Positions 57,164 to 64,000 of a DNA stretch of 64,000 nucleotides are shown piece by piece. The DNA is from Listeria cossartiae subsp. cayugensis (GTDB lineage Bacteria > Bacillota > Bacilli > Lactobacillales > Listeriaceae), in contig NZ_JAARZC010000001.1 in assembly GCF_014229095.1 (NCBI RefSeq), positions 1 to 64,000 on the forward strand. The letters are read 5' to 3'. Made by a program: the position numbers and the translations under genes. Under the pieces are notes generated by a model that was not told the origin of the DNA, made no database searches, and saw only the letters and a list, made by a program, of their open reading frames with translations. The number at the start of each line of letters is the position of its first letter. Position 1 is the stretch's first letter.

Positions 57164-57943
57164 TTAGTAAAGTTCTGGGCGTCTGTCGGTGAAAACAGGG
57201 ATAATTCCTCGTGTTTCCGCAACAAGATTCAAGTCGATCTCCGCATAAATATTTCCTTCTGTTTCACCGCCGTGAGCGACAATGTTTCCAAGTGGATCAA
57301 TCACAAGTGAATGACCGTTAAAATGGTTATTAGGATCATCGCCAACTCGATTGACAGCAACGACGAAAGCTTGGTTTTCAATCGCACGTGCAATGAGAAG
57401 CTGTTCCCACTGAGTAACGCGCTCGGCTGGCCACTGCGCCGAAACAAAAATGACTTCTGAGCCTTCTGAAGTATGTTTGCGAATCCATTCCGGAAATCTA
57501 ATATCGTAACAGATGAAACCGGCACAAGAAACGCCGTCCAGTCGAAATAGATTTTTATCATTTCCGGCTTCTAAATATAAATGCTCATTCATAAGCTGAA
57601 ATAAGTGAACCTTCTTATATGAAGAAAGTAGTCCACCGTATTTATCAAAAGCATACATTGTATTTGAAAATTTGTTTCCTTCTGAGACAGAAACCGAGCC
57701 GCCGATAATAGCGATTTGGTGTTTTTCAGAAAGATCAGCTAAAAATTCTTTTGTTCTTTCCCCATTTAAATCAGCAACCCCAGCTAATTCATTTAAAGCA
57801 TAACCTGTATTCCACATTTCTGGTAAAACTGCGATATCGGCCCCATTTTTTGCAGCTTCGATGATGGCTTTTTCAATCCGCGCATAGTTTGCATCTGGAT
57901 ATTTAAAAGCTACATCGGTTTGACATAATGCCAACTTCCACAT
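57164..57943 (-). CDS. Carbon-nitrogen hydrolase, nitrilase superfamily (omega-amidase/MtnU-like)
   Basis: 259-aa hydrolase with the Glu-Lys-Cys triad: LPEMWNTGY near 40-48 (Glu), YKKVHLF near 109-115 (Lys) and FICYDIRFPEW near 142-152 (Cys). Such enzymes include omega-amidases that remove the amide of alpha-ketoglutaramate or ketosuccinamate, formed when glutamine donates nitrogen in methionine-salvage transamination. The met transporter operon upstream and an aminotransferase gene nearby support that role, by inference. A terminator-like hairpin precedes it, so it may have its own promoter. Full length. Confidence 0.86.
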   Translation of the reverse strand: MWKLALCQTDVAFKYPDANYARIEKAIIEAAKNGADIAVLPEMWNTGYALNELAGVADLNGERTKEFLADLSEKHQIAIIGGSVSVSEGNKFSNTMYAFDKYGGLLSSYKKVHLFQLMNEHLYLEAGNDKNLFRLDGVSCAGFICYDIRFPEWIRKHTSEGSEVIFVSAQWPAERVTQWEQLLIARAIENQAFVVAVNRVGDDPNNHFNGHSLVIDPLGNIVAHGGETEGNIYAEIDLNLVAETRGIIPVFTDRRPELY

Positions 57944-57964
57944 GTTCTTCGCTCCCTTTTTCTT

Positions 57965-58023
57965 TTAAAAATAACACAAGCTTGGTGACGAGTCCATACT
58001 GGAACACTGCGCACCAAGCTCTA
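57965..58023 (-). terminator. Terminator-like hairpin after metI
   Basis: Outer stem AGCTTGGTG / CACCAAGCT with a loop that itself folds, then GTGTTATTTTT on the - strand. A weaker T tail than others here, so readthrough into the nitrilase gene is possible. Confidence 0.6.
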
Positions 58024-58032
58024 AGTAGTGAG

Positions 58033-58695
58033 TTAATCTTTTTTTAGACGTCTAGATAAGAAATTACCGAATGATTGTAGTGCTTGAACCATGATAATTA
58101 AAATGATGATGGTTGTATACATTACAGTCGGCTCAAAACGTTGGAAACCATATTGGTAAGCAATTGTACCGAGTCCGCCAGCACCAACAAGTCCAGCCAT
58201 CGCAGTTGCGCCGATAAGTCCGATTGTTGCGATAGTTAAACCAAGAACGATACCAGACCGAGCTTCGCGAATAACCACGCTCCAAATGATTTTTGGTGTA
58301 GAAATTCCCATCGCTTGGTAGGCTTCAACGACACCACGATCAACTTCTAAGAGGGCGGACTCCATTAAACGGGCGATGTAAGGTGCCGTAAATACAACAA
58401 GCGGCATGATAACACCTTGAATTCCAATAGTAGTCCCAACAACAAAACGTGTTACCGGAATCATTAAGAATAACAAAATGATAAACGGCAGTGAACGTAA
58501 AATATTAATGACCCAGTTTAAAATACTATATGCAATCAGATTCTCCGATTGACCACCTTTACGCGTTAATGTTAAAAATACGCCAAGTGGTAAACCAATC
58601 GCGAGTGAAATAACGAGTGTAATTCCAGTCATTGTCAGCGTTTCTAGAAATCCTTGCCAAAGTATCGGTCCCCATTCTTCGAAAAACAAACTCAT
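58033..58695 (-). CDS. metI: Methionine ABC transporter permease
   Basis: 220-aa permease with five hydrophobic segments and the EAA-like loop VEAYQAMGISTPKIIWSVVI near 124-143. The MetI/MetP signature GLIGATAMAGLVGAGGLGTIAYQYGFQR lies near 164-191. It imports methionine (and often D-methionine or sulfoxides) with MetN and MetQ. The start overlaps the metN stop by 4 nt. It belongs to the SAM-riboswitch operon. Confidence 0.94.
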   Translation of the reverse strand: MSLFFEEWGPILWQGFLETLTMTGITLVISLAIGLPLGVFLTLTRKGGQSENLIAYSILNWVINILRSLPFIILLFLMIPVTRFVVGTTIGIQGVIMPLVVFTAPYIARLMESALLEVDRGVVEAYQAMGISTPKIIWSVVIREARSGIVLGLTIATIGLIGATAMAGLVGAGGLGTIAYQYGFQRFEPTVMYTTIIILIIMVQALQSFGNFLSRRLKKD

Positions 58696-59708
58696 AGTAA
58701 CTCGACCTCCTCAACAACGACCCCAGATTCTTTCAAATAAGCAATTGCTTTACTATATTCCGCTTCGTCACCTTTTAAATGAACAAGCAGTTTTCCAAGT
58801 GTTCCGTTTTTCAAATGATCAATTCCCCCAGCTAAAATGCTTGGAAGAACGTCGAATTTGCGTGATACAAGAGCAAGTGCAGGTTCATCCGCTTCGTCCC
58901 CAATAAAATGAAGGGAAACCAATTTCCCAGTCGCGACATATTTTTCAAGTAAATCTTGCGGGATATCGAAACTAGCTTCTGACCCAACAAAACGCTTGGT
59001 TGTCGCGTGTTTTGCTTTTGTGAAAATATCGAGAACCGTACCTTGTTCTACTAAATGACCATTTTCCATTACAGCGACCCGGTCACAAATACGTTGAATG
59101 ACATCAAGTTCATGTGTAATTAAGAAAATCGTAATGCCGAGTTCCGCATTAATTTTAAGTAACAGCTGCAAAATTGCTTCTGTTGTTTCAGGGTCCAAGG
59201 CGCTTGTTGCTTCATCGCTTAAGAGAATTTCTGGTTCATGAGCTAAAGCACGAGCAATCGCAACACGTTGTTTTTGACCGCCAGAAAGTTGGCTTGGATA
59301 GTTGTTACGTTTATCCTCTAAGCCAACAATCGACAAGTACTTATTCACGCGCGTTTCGATTTCGTCTTTTGGAACGCCTTCTAATTTTAATGGTTTGGCA
59401 ATGTTATCATAGACAGTTGCGGTTTTTAGTAAGTTATATCCTTGGAAAATCATGCCGATTTTCCGACGTGCGACACGAAGTTCTTTGCTTGATAGGGTAG
59501 ATAAATTCTTCCCATCAATCACAACTTGGCCGGCATCTGGACGTTCAAGCAGGTTGATGCAACGAACAAGGGTACTTTTCCCGGCGCCACTGTAACCAAC
59601 GACACCGAAAATTTCTCCTTTTTCGACTGTAATAGAAACATTTTTGACGGCTTCTACGGTTTTTCCATTTACGTTAAATGATTTTGAAACTTGATGTAAT
59701 TCGATCAA
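58692..59708 (-). CDS. metN: Methionine ABC transporter ATPase
   Basis: 338-aa ATPase. Walker A GYSGAGKST near 38-46, signature LSGGQKQRVAIARA near 141-154, Walker B EILLSDEATSALDP near 160 and ITHELDVI near 196. A C-terminal NIL/ACT-like domain (about 265-338) is the site where methionine inhibits transport in the E. coli homologue. It begins 14 nt after metQ and overlaps metI by 4 nt. Confidence 0.95.
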   Translation of the reverse strand: MIELHQVSKSFNVNGKTVEAVKNVSITVEKGEIFGVVGYSGAGKSTLVRCINLLERPDAGQVVIDGKNLSTLSSKELRVARRKIGMIFQGYNLLKTATVYDNIAKPLKLEGVPKDEIETRVNKYLSIVGLEDKRNNYPSQLSGGQKQRVAIARALAHEPEILLSDEATSALDPETTEAILQLLLKINAELGITIFLITHELDVIQRICDRVAVMENGHLVEQGTVLDIFTKAKHATTKRFVGSEASFDIPQDLLEKYVATGKLVSLHFIGDEADEPALALVSRKFDVLPSILAGGIDHLKNGTLGKLLVHLKGDEAEYSKAIAYLKESGVVVEEVELL

Positions 59709-59722
59709 AATAAAACAACTCC

Positions 59723-60544
59723 CTAGAATGCAGGTACTACAGACCCATTAAATTCTTTTTCAATAAATGCTTTTACTTCATCTGAATGGTAATATTTTTC
59801 TAATGTTTTTACGACTTCATCGTCTTTGTTGGCACTACGAACAACGAAAACGTTTGGATATGGATTGTCTTTTGTAGGTTCGTGGTAAATGGCATCTTTA
59901 TTAATAGAAAGTCCAGCGCCCATTGCAAAGTTAGTATTGATAGCTGCCGCTGCAACTTCATCTAATTGTGCAGGGATTTGAGAAGCTTCTAGTTCAACGA
60001 TTTCAAGGTCAAGTGGGTTTTCAGCAATGTCTTTTTTCGTTGCTTTTTCTTCTACGCCATCTTTTAGTTTAATAATGCCAGCATCTTCAAACAGTTTTAA
60101 ACCGCGGTATTCATTACTTGGATCATTTGGAACGGCGATTTTGTCACCTTTTTTAAGATTTTTTAAGTCTTTAATGTCGTTGGAGTAAATACCCATTGGG
60201 AATGCTACTGTTTTGAATGCAACGTCTAATTTGTAGCCTTTGTCTTTCTTTTGTTGCTCTAAAAATGGGATTGTTTGGTAGTTATTCGCATCCAAATCAC
60301 CATCGTTTAAAGCTGTATTTGGTGTATTATAATCATCAAATGTTTTGATTTTGATTTCAAGACCGTCTTTTTTCGCTAATTTTTGAACTTCCTCAGCGAT
60401 TTGTTGGTGAGGTCCTGCTGTTGTTCCGATTGTGATTTTTTCTGTGCTCAAGGCTTTGTCGTCACTACCGCCTCCACATGCTGCTAATCCTAAAACAAGG
60501 CTTGATGCAAGTAAAATTCCTAACCCTTTTGTTAATTTTCTCAT
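59723..60544 (-). CDS. metQ: Methionine-binding lipoprotein
   Basis: 273-aa NlpA/MetQ-family binding protein. The lipobox LAAC puts the lipidated cysteine at residue 23, followed by GGGSDD. Family segments are KITIGTTAGPHQQIAE near 36-51, NDGDLDANNYQTIPFLEQQ near 79-97 and AAAINTNFAMGAGL near 197-210. RBS TAGGGAGGAAAAAAAG. First gene after the SAM-I riboswitch; metN follows by 14 nt. Confidence 0.95.
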   Translation of the reverse strand: MRKLTKGLGILLASSLVLGLAACGGGSDDKALSTEKITIGTTAGPHQQIAEEVQKLAKKDGLEIKIKTFDDYNTPNTALNDGDLDANNYQTIPFLEQQKKDKGYKLDVAFKTVAFPMGIYSNDIKDLKNLKKGDKIAVPNDPSNEYRGLKLFEDAGIIKLKDGVEEKATKKDIAENPLDLEIVELEASQIPAQLDEVAAAAINTNFAMGAGLSINKDAIYHEPTKDNPYPNVFVVRSANKDDEVVKTLEKYYHSDEVKAFIEKEFNGSVVPAF

Positions 60545-60597
60545 CTTTTTTTCCTCCCTAGTATGTTATATGATTATCCAGATTTATTCATGAAAAC

Positions 60598-60633
60598 AAT
60601 AAAAAAACTTCTCTATTTTAGAATAGAGAAGTG
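60598..60633 (-). terminator. Riboswitch terminator of the metQNI operon
   Basis: Stem CTTCTCTATT / AATAGAGAAG around a short loop, then seven T on the - strand. It follows the aptamer directly and is the predicted SAM-controlled attenuator. Confidence 0.9.
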
Positions 60634-60655
60634 GAAAGTCGAACATATCCAGCTC

Positions 60656-60775
60656 CTCTTATCTACCAAAACGGAATACACCATTTTGCTGGAATTAGCA
60701 CCTTCACTTTACGCTTAAATAAAGTTAGGTTGCCGGGCTTCATCGGGCCAGTCCCTCTGCCGCTCTCGATAAGAG
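60656..60775 (-). promoter_or_regulatory. SAM-I riboswitch (S-box) aptamer
   Basis: Read on the - strand the element has P1 arms CTCTTATC (from 60775) and GATAAGAG (to 60656), then the S-box core: AGAGGGACTGGCCCGATGAAGC region, CCGGCAACC and GGTGCTAATTCC. These match the conserved SAM-I sequences exactly. With SAM bound, the terminator downstream forms and metQNI is switched off. The 380-bp gap between metQ and the aminotransferase gene is mostly this element. Confidence 0.97.
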
Positions 60776-60805
60776 AAAATATTTTAGAAAAACCTGTTAG
60801 TTAAA

Positions 60806-60834
60806 AATATACGCATATTAGCTTAATTTGTCAA
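60806..60834 (-). promoter_or_regulatory. SigA promoter of the metQNI operon
   Basis: On the - strand: consensus TTGACA at 60834-60829, a 17-bp spacer, TATATT at 60811-60806. Confidence 0.88.
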
Positions 60835-60927
60835 TGCTTTTTTAAGTTTAAAAAAAATCGTACTGGACAAATACTTCAGAAAACTTTACTATTTTAATCA
60901 ATGAAACTTAAAAAGGACGGGTGTCAT

Positions 60928-62109
60928 ATGAAAATTTCCAAACGCTTGCAAAATTTACCAGATCAGTTTTTTTCTAGCCTTGTAGAAAAAGTTGGAAAAA
61001 AGGTGGCAGAAGGTCATGATGTTATTAACTTAGGTCAAGGAAACCCAGACCAGCCAACACCCAAACACATAGTGGAAGCGATGAAAACAGCTTCAGAAAA
61101 ACCACTTAACCACAAATATTCTTTGTTTCGCGGAAAGCATGAGCTAAAACAAGCCGCCGCTGATCTTTATGCGCGTGAATATAATGTAACAATCGATCCA
61201 AATACAGAAGTCGCGATTTTATTCGGCACAAAAACTGGCTTAGTAGAGCTGCCGATGTGTTTAATGGATCCGGGCGATTTGATGCTTTTACCAGACCCAG
61301 GCTATCCCGATTATTTGTCCGGCGTAGTTCTAGGCGAAGTTCAATTTGAAAAAATGCCGCTAATTGCCGCAAATAATTTTTTACCAGATTTCAATAAAAT
61401 TCCAGAAGATATAGCTAAAAAAGCCGAATTAATGTATTTAAATTACCCTAATAATCCAACGGGCGCAGTTGCAACAGCCGATTTTTTTGAAGAAACAGTT
61501 TCTTTTGCCAAGGAGCATAATATCGTTGTTGCACACGATTTTGCTTACGGAGGTATCGGTTTTGACGGCGAGAAGCCAATTAGTTTTTTAGAAACGAACG
61601 GCGCGAAAGAGGTCGGGATTGAACTTTATACACTTTCGAAAACGTATAATATGGCGGGCTGGCGCGTAGGTTTTGCTGTTGGAAATAGTGAAGTCATTGA
61701 AGCAATCAACCTGATTCAAGACCATATGTATGTTAGCCTTTTTCCAGGAATTCAAGATGCTGCAATTGAGGCGATAACAGGTGATCAGACGTGTGTAAGA
61801 GAATTGACGGCACGCTATGAAAGCCGTAGAAATGCGTTTATTTCTGCTTGTAATGAGATAGGGTGGAAAGCAGTTGCTCCAGCGGGCTCGTTTTTTGCTT
61901 GGATGCCGGTGCCAGAAGATTTTACAAGTAGTGAATTCGCGGATTATCTTTTAGAAGAGGTGAGTGTCGCGGTTGCAGATGGCAGTGGCTTCGGCGAGTT
62001 TGGCGAGGGATATGTGCGGGTTGGTCTTTTAATGGATGAAGATCGTTTGGAAGAAGCAGTGACGCGAATTGCCAAACTACATTTGTTTGATAAAGTGGCT
62101 CAAAAGTAG
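60928..62109 (+). CDS. Class I PLP aminotransferase (MtnE/PatA-like)
   Basis: 393-aa aminotransferase. Substrate/PLP features: NLGQGNPDQPTP near 33-44, YLNYPNNPTGAV near 171-182 and the lysine that binds PLP in TLSKTYNMAGWRVG near 233-246. A C-terminal RVGLL near 367 holds the carboxylate-binding Arg. The frame opens at 60901, but AAAAAGGACGGG and homology favour ATG 60928 (MKISKRLQNLP). It diverges from the SAM-riboswitch met operon, and the nitrilase-family gene is close by, so use in methionine salvage (KMTB to methionine) is plausible but inferred. Confidence 0.88.
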   Translation: MKISKRLQNLPDQFFSSLVEKVGKKVAEGHDVINLGQGNPDQPTPKHIVEAMKTASEKPLNHKYSLFRGKHELKQAAADLYAREYNVTIDPNTEVAILFGTKTGLVELPMCLMDPGDLMLLPDPGYPDYLSGVVLGEVQFEKMPLIAANNFLPDFNKIPEDIAKKAELMYLNYPNNPTGAVATADFFEETVSFAKEHNIVVAHDFAYGGIGFDGEKPISFLETNGAKEVGIELYTLSKTYNMAGWRVGFAVGNSEVIEAINLIQDHMYVSLFPGIQDAAIEAITGDQTCVRELTARYESRRNAFISACNEIGWKAVAPAGSFFAWMPVPEDFTSSEFADYLLEEVSVAVADGSGFGEFGEGYVRVGLLMDEDRLEEAVTRIAKLHLFDKVAQK

Positions 62110-62147
62110 GCAATTATCTAATTTTAAAAGGAAATCGCTTGTAATAA

Positions 62148-62176
62148 TTCAGATAATTACTTGTATGTGTTATAAT
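62148..62176 (+). promoter_or_regulatory. Promoter of walR
   Basis: TTCAGA at 62148-62153, a 17-bp spacer, TATAAT at 62171-62176. A 140-nt leader follows, in which I see no gene. Confidence 0.6.
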
Positions 62177-62320
62177 TGATTAGTAAGTCTATTCTTAGCA
62201 TGTTGTTTTATGAAGGCAGGCCAGAATTTAAAGTGTTTAGTGAGATTTTTACGCATTAAATAAAAAATATCTGTCCCGGTTAAAGCCGGCGAAATCCAGG
62301 AATGAGAGGACTGTAAAAAA

Positions 62321-63034
62321 ATGGCAGAAAAGAAAATTCTTGTAGTAGATGACGAAAAACCGATTGCGGATATAGTTAAGTTTAATCTAAATAAAGAAGG
62401 CTTTGATGTATACTGCGCCTATGATGGCGATGAAGCGTTAGAACTTGTAGAAGAAGTTCAGCCAGATTTGATTTTACTCGATATTATGCTTCCAGGTCGT
62501 GATGGTATCGAAGTATGTCGTGAAGTTCGTAAAAAATATGATATGCCAATAATTATGGTAACAGCAAAAGATTCCGAAATTGATAAAGTTATCGGACTAG
62601 AACTTGGTGCCGATGATTATGTAACGAAACCATTTAGTAACCGCGAATTAATTGCTCGTGTGAAAGCCAACTTGCGCCGTCACAGCCAAGTAAGCTCAAG
62701 CGCAGCCGAGGAAGAAGAAAACAGCGAACTAGAAATTGGTTCCTTGATTATTCATCCCGACGCATATGTTGCTTCTAAACGTGGCGAAACAATCGAACTT
62801 ACGCATCGTGAATTCGAATTACTGCACTATTTAGCAAAACATATGGGACAAGTAATGACACGAGAACATTTACTCCAAACCGTTTGGGGCTATGACTATT
62901 TCGGCGACGTTCGTACAGTTGACGTTACCGTTCGTCGTTTACGTGAAAAAATTGAAGATAACCCAAGTCATCCAGCGTGGTTAGTAACAAGACGCGGAGT
63001 CGGCTATTATTTACGCAATCCAGAACAAGAATAA
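62321..63034 (+). CDS. walR: WalR, essential OmpR-family response regulator
   Basis: 237-aa response regulator of cell-wall metabolism. The receiver domain has VVDDEKP near 8-14, the phosphoryl Asp in LLDIMLPG near 51-58 (Asp53) and TAKDSE near 80, with KPF near 102. The C-terminal OmpR winged helix has [18 protein letters not shown] near 157-174 and [16 protein letters not shown] near 203-218. The WalRK system controls autolysins in low-GC Gram-positives. A terminator separates it from walK. Confidence 0.96.
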   Translation: MAEKKILVVDDEKPIADIVKFNLNKEGFDVYCAYDGDEALELVEEVQPDLILLDIMLPGRDGIEVCREVRKKYDMPIIMVTAKDSEIDKVIGLELGADDYVTKPFSNRELIARVKANLRRHSQVSSSAAEEEENSELEIGSLIIHPDAYVASKRGETIELTHREFELLHYLAKHMGQVMTREHLLQTVWGYDYFGDVRTVDVTVRRLREKIEDNPSHPAWLVTRRGVGYYLRNPEQE

Positions 63035-63041
63035 ATAATGA

Positions 63042-63087
63042 GAAGTGGTCGCCAAACTGAAAAAACTTGGTTGACCACTTTTTTTGG
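63042..63087 (+). terminator. Terminator between walR and walK
   Basis: Outer stem GAAGTGGTC / GACCACTTT and inner CCAA / TTGG, followed by seven T. Confidence 0.88.
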
Positions 63088-63170
63088 GTATATCCGCTTA
63101 GTTCCTCGTTATTTTTATAAACAAATCGACCCAATTAACAGGAAAAACAATACGTCTACCCCGCAACATA

Positions 63171-63179
63171 TGGTATACT
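63171..63179 (+). promoter_or_regulatory. Extended -10 promoter of walK
   Basis: TGG followed by TATACT at 63174-63179. No convincing -35. It is 40 bp before the walK ATG and would give walK its own transcript. Confidence 0.55.
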
Positions 63180-63218
63180 AATTTAAATATATTACCCCGA
63201 ATAGGAGTAGAACGACTT

Positions 63219-64000
63219 ATGCATAAAATGAGATTTTTTCAGTCCGTACAATTTAAGTTAGTTATTATGTATTTGCTACTAATTATCGTTGCAATGCAAG
63301 TAATTGGCGCGTATTTTGTTCGTGAGCTGGAAGGACAACTGGAGAAAAACTTTCAAGATTCTATTACAAATAGTATTACTTTGCTGGATTATAACGCTAG
63401 AGAAGAAATCATTAAAAACAGCGATAACTCAGTGAAATTACAAAATGATATTAGAGAACTTTTAGTCGATTTTTCGCGTGCAAGTAGCAATTTAATCGAA
63501 GTAAGAATAGTGGATGACAAAGGGAAAATTCTCGGCACATCGAATTTAAATAATCAAGGTATTGTTGGTCAAAAAAGCAACGATCCCCTTGTAAAACGAA
63601 CGCTATCACTTGGAACAACTTCTGAGGACAAAATCTATAAAGACGAATCGAATAAAAATAACCGTGTCTGGGTGAACGTATCCTCCATCAAAAACAAAGG
63701 CAAAGTGATAGGGGCTATTTATCTTGTCGCCGATATCGAAAGTGTCTATAAACAAGTCGATGATATCACGAATATTTTCATCACCGGTACGTTAATCGCG
63801 ATGATTATTACCGCAGTGCTTGGAATCTTGCTATCAAGAACCATCACGAAGCCAATTGTCGAAATGAAACGCCAAGCTTATGCGATGGCAAGAGGGAATT
63901 ATAGCCGCAAAGTAAAAGTATACGGCGTCGATGAAATTGGTGAATTAGCGGATTCTTTCAACACGTTAACGAAACGAGTTCAAGAAGCCCAAGCGATGAC
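63219..64000 (+). CDS. walK: WalK sensor histidine kinase (5' part, cut by window edge)
   Basis: 260 complete codons from ATG 63219 to the window end, read directly. TM1 is near 16-34 ([19 protein letters not shown]), followed by an extracellular PAS-like domain to about 185, and TM2 near 187-205 ([19 protein letters not shown]). A HAMP domain follows ([19 protein letters not shown]) to the edge. The PAS, DHp and ATPase domains lie outside. AATAGGAGTAG gives the ribosome-binding site. It is the partner of WalR. Confidence 0.95.
   Translation, partial: MHKMRFFQSVQFKLVIMYLLLIIVAMQVIGAYFVRELEGQLEKNFQDSITNSITLLDYNAREEIIKNSDNSVKLQNDIRELLVDFSRASSNLIEVRIVDDKGKILGTSNLNNQGIVGQKSNDPLVKRTLSLGTTSEDKIYKDESNKNNRVWVNVSSIKNKGKVIGAIYLVADIESVYKQVDDITNIFITGTLIAMIITAVLGILLSRTITKPIVEMKRQAYAMARGNYSRKVKVYGVDEIGELADSFNTLTKRVQEAQAM

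Overview
The window is low-GC Firmicute DNA. It matches the Listeria monocytogenes chromosome, or a very close relative, from just after an rRNA operon (5S rRNA tail) to the walRK two-component system. Gene order agrees with my memory of the reference chromosome around lmo0229-lmo0288, but no search was run. It carries Listeria internalins with InlB-type B repeats, a PrfA-like Crp/Fnr pair, and the Bacillus-type ctsR-mcsAB-clpC-radA-yacL-ispDF-gltX-cysES-mrnC-rlmB-yacP-sigH-rpmG-secE-nusG-rplKAJL-rpoBC backbone. I see no phage, insertion sequence, integrase or CRISPR array.

Region 1 (1-29.3 kb) is the conserved core, all on the + strand. It holds the CtsR heat-shock operon behind a perfect CtsR box, radA, a PIN-TRAM membrane protein, isoprenoid genes ispDF, gltX, a cysteine T-box followed by cysE-cysS-mrnC-rlmB-yacP, sigH, then the translation and transcription block. 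RNA-level control is dense here: the T-box, the L10 leader with attenuator, a long structured rpoB leader, a folded rpoB-rpoC spacer, and a nusG start whose Shine-Dalgarno is separated from the ATG by a hairpin. Between rplL and rpoB lie a 30-codon fragment resembling a BlaI-type repressor start, a methyltransferase, a 38-aa ORF with its own promoter and terminator, and an RtcB-type RNA ligase.

Region 2 (29.3-46.7 kb) is the accessory, host-interaction part. It has a HAD protein with an altered motif I, a GH1 phospho-beta-glucosidase behind a MerR-type promoter, an orphan FtsX/MacB-like protein, and three sortase-anchored internalins. The dapE-type peptidase gene sits between the second and third internalin. 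Next come a MarR/ring-cleaving-dioxygenase pair with a palindromic operator, a phosphatase, a fused DppB-DppC-like permease, a secreted LRR internalin on the - strand, and a GH1 plus SUKH operon. Candidate sigma-B promoters precede the second internalin and dapE.

Region 3 (46.7-57.2 kb) holds two Cof-type HAD phosphatases, a GNAT acetyltransferase, two PrfA-like Crp/Fnr regulators, a secreted ComEC-type metallo-beta-lactamase lacking metal ligands, an MsmX/UgpC-type sugar ATPase, and the anaerobic ribonucleotide reductase nrdDG with NrdR-like boxes.

Region 4 (57.2-64 kb) is a sulfur-metabolism island. A SAM-I riboswitch controls metQ-metN-metI on the - strand, flanked by a nitrilase-family amidase and a class I aminotransferase of the kind used in methionine salvage. 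It is followed by walR and the 5' part of walK, which are separated by a terminator and a second promoter.
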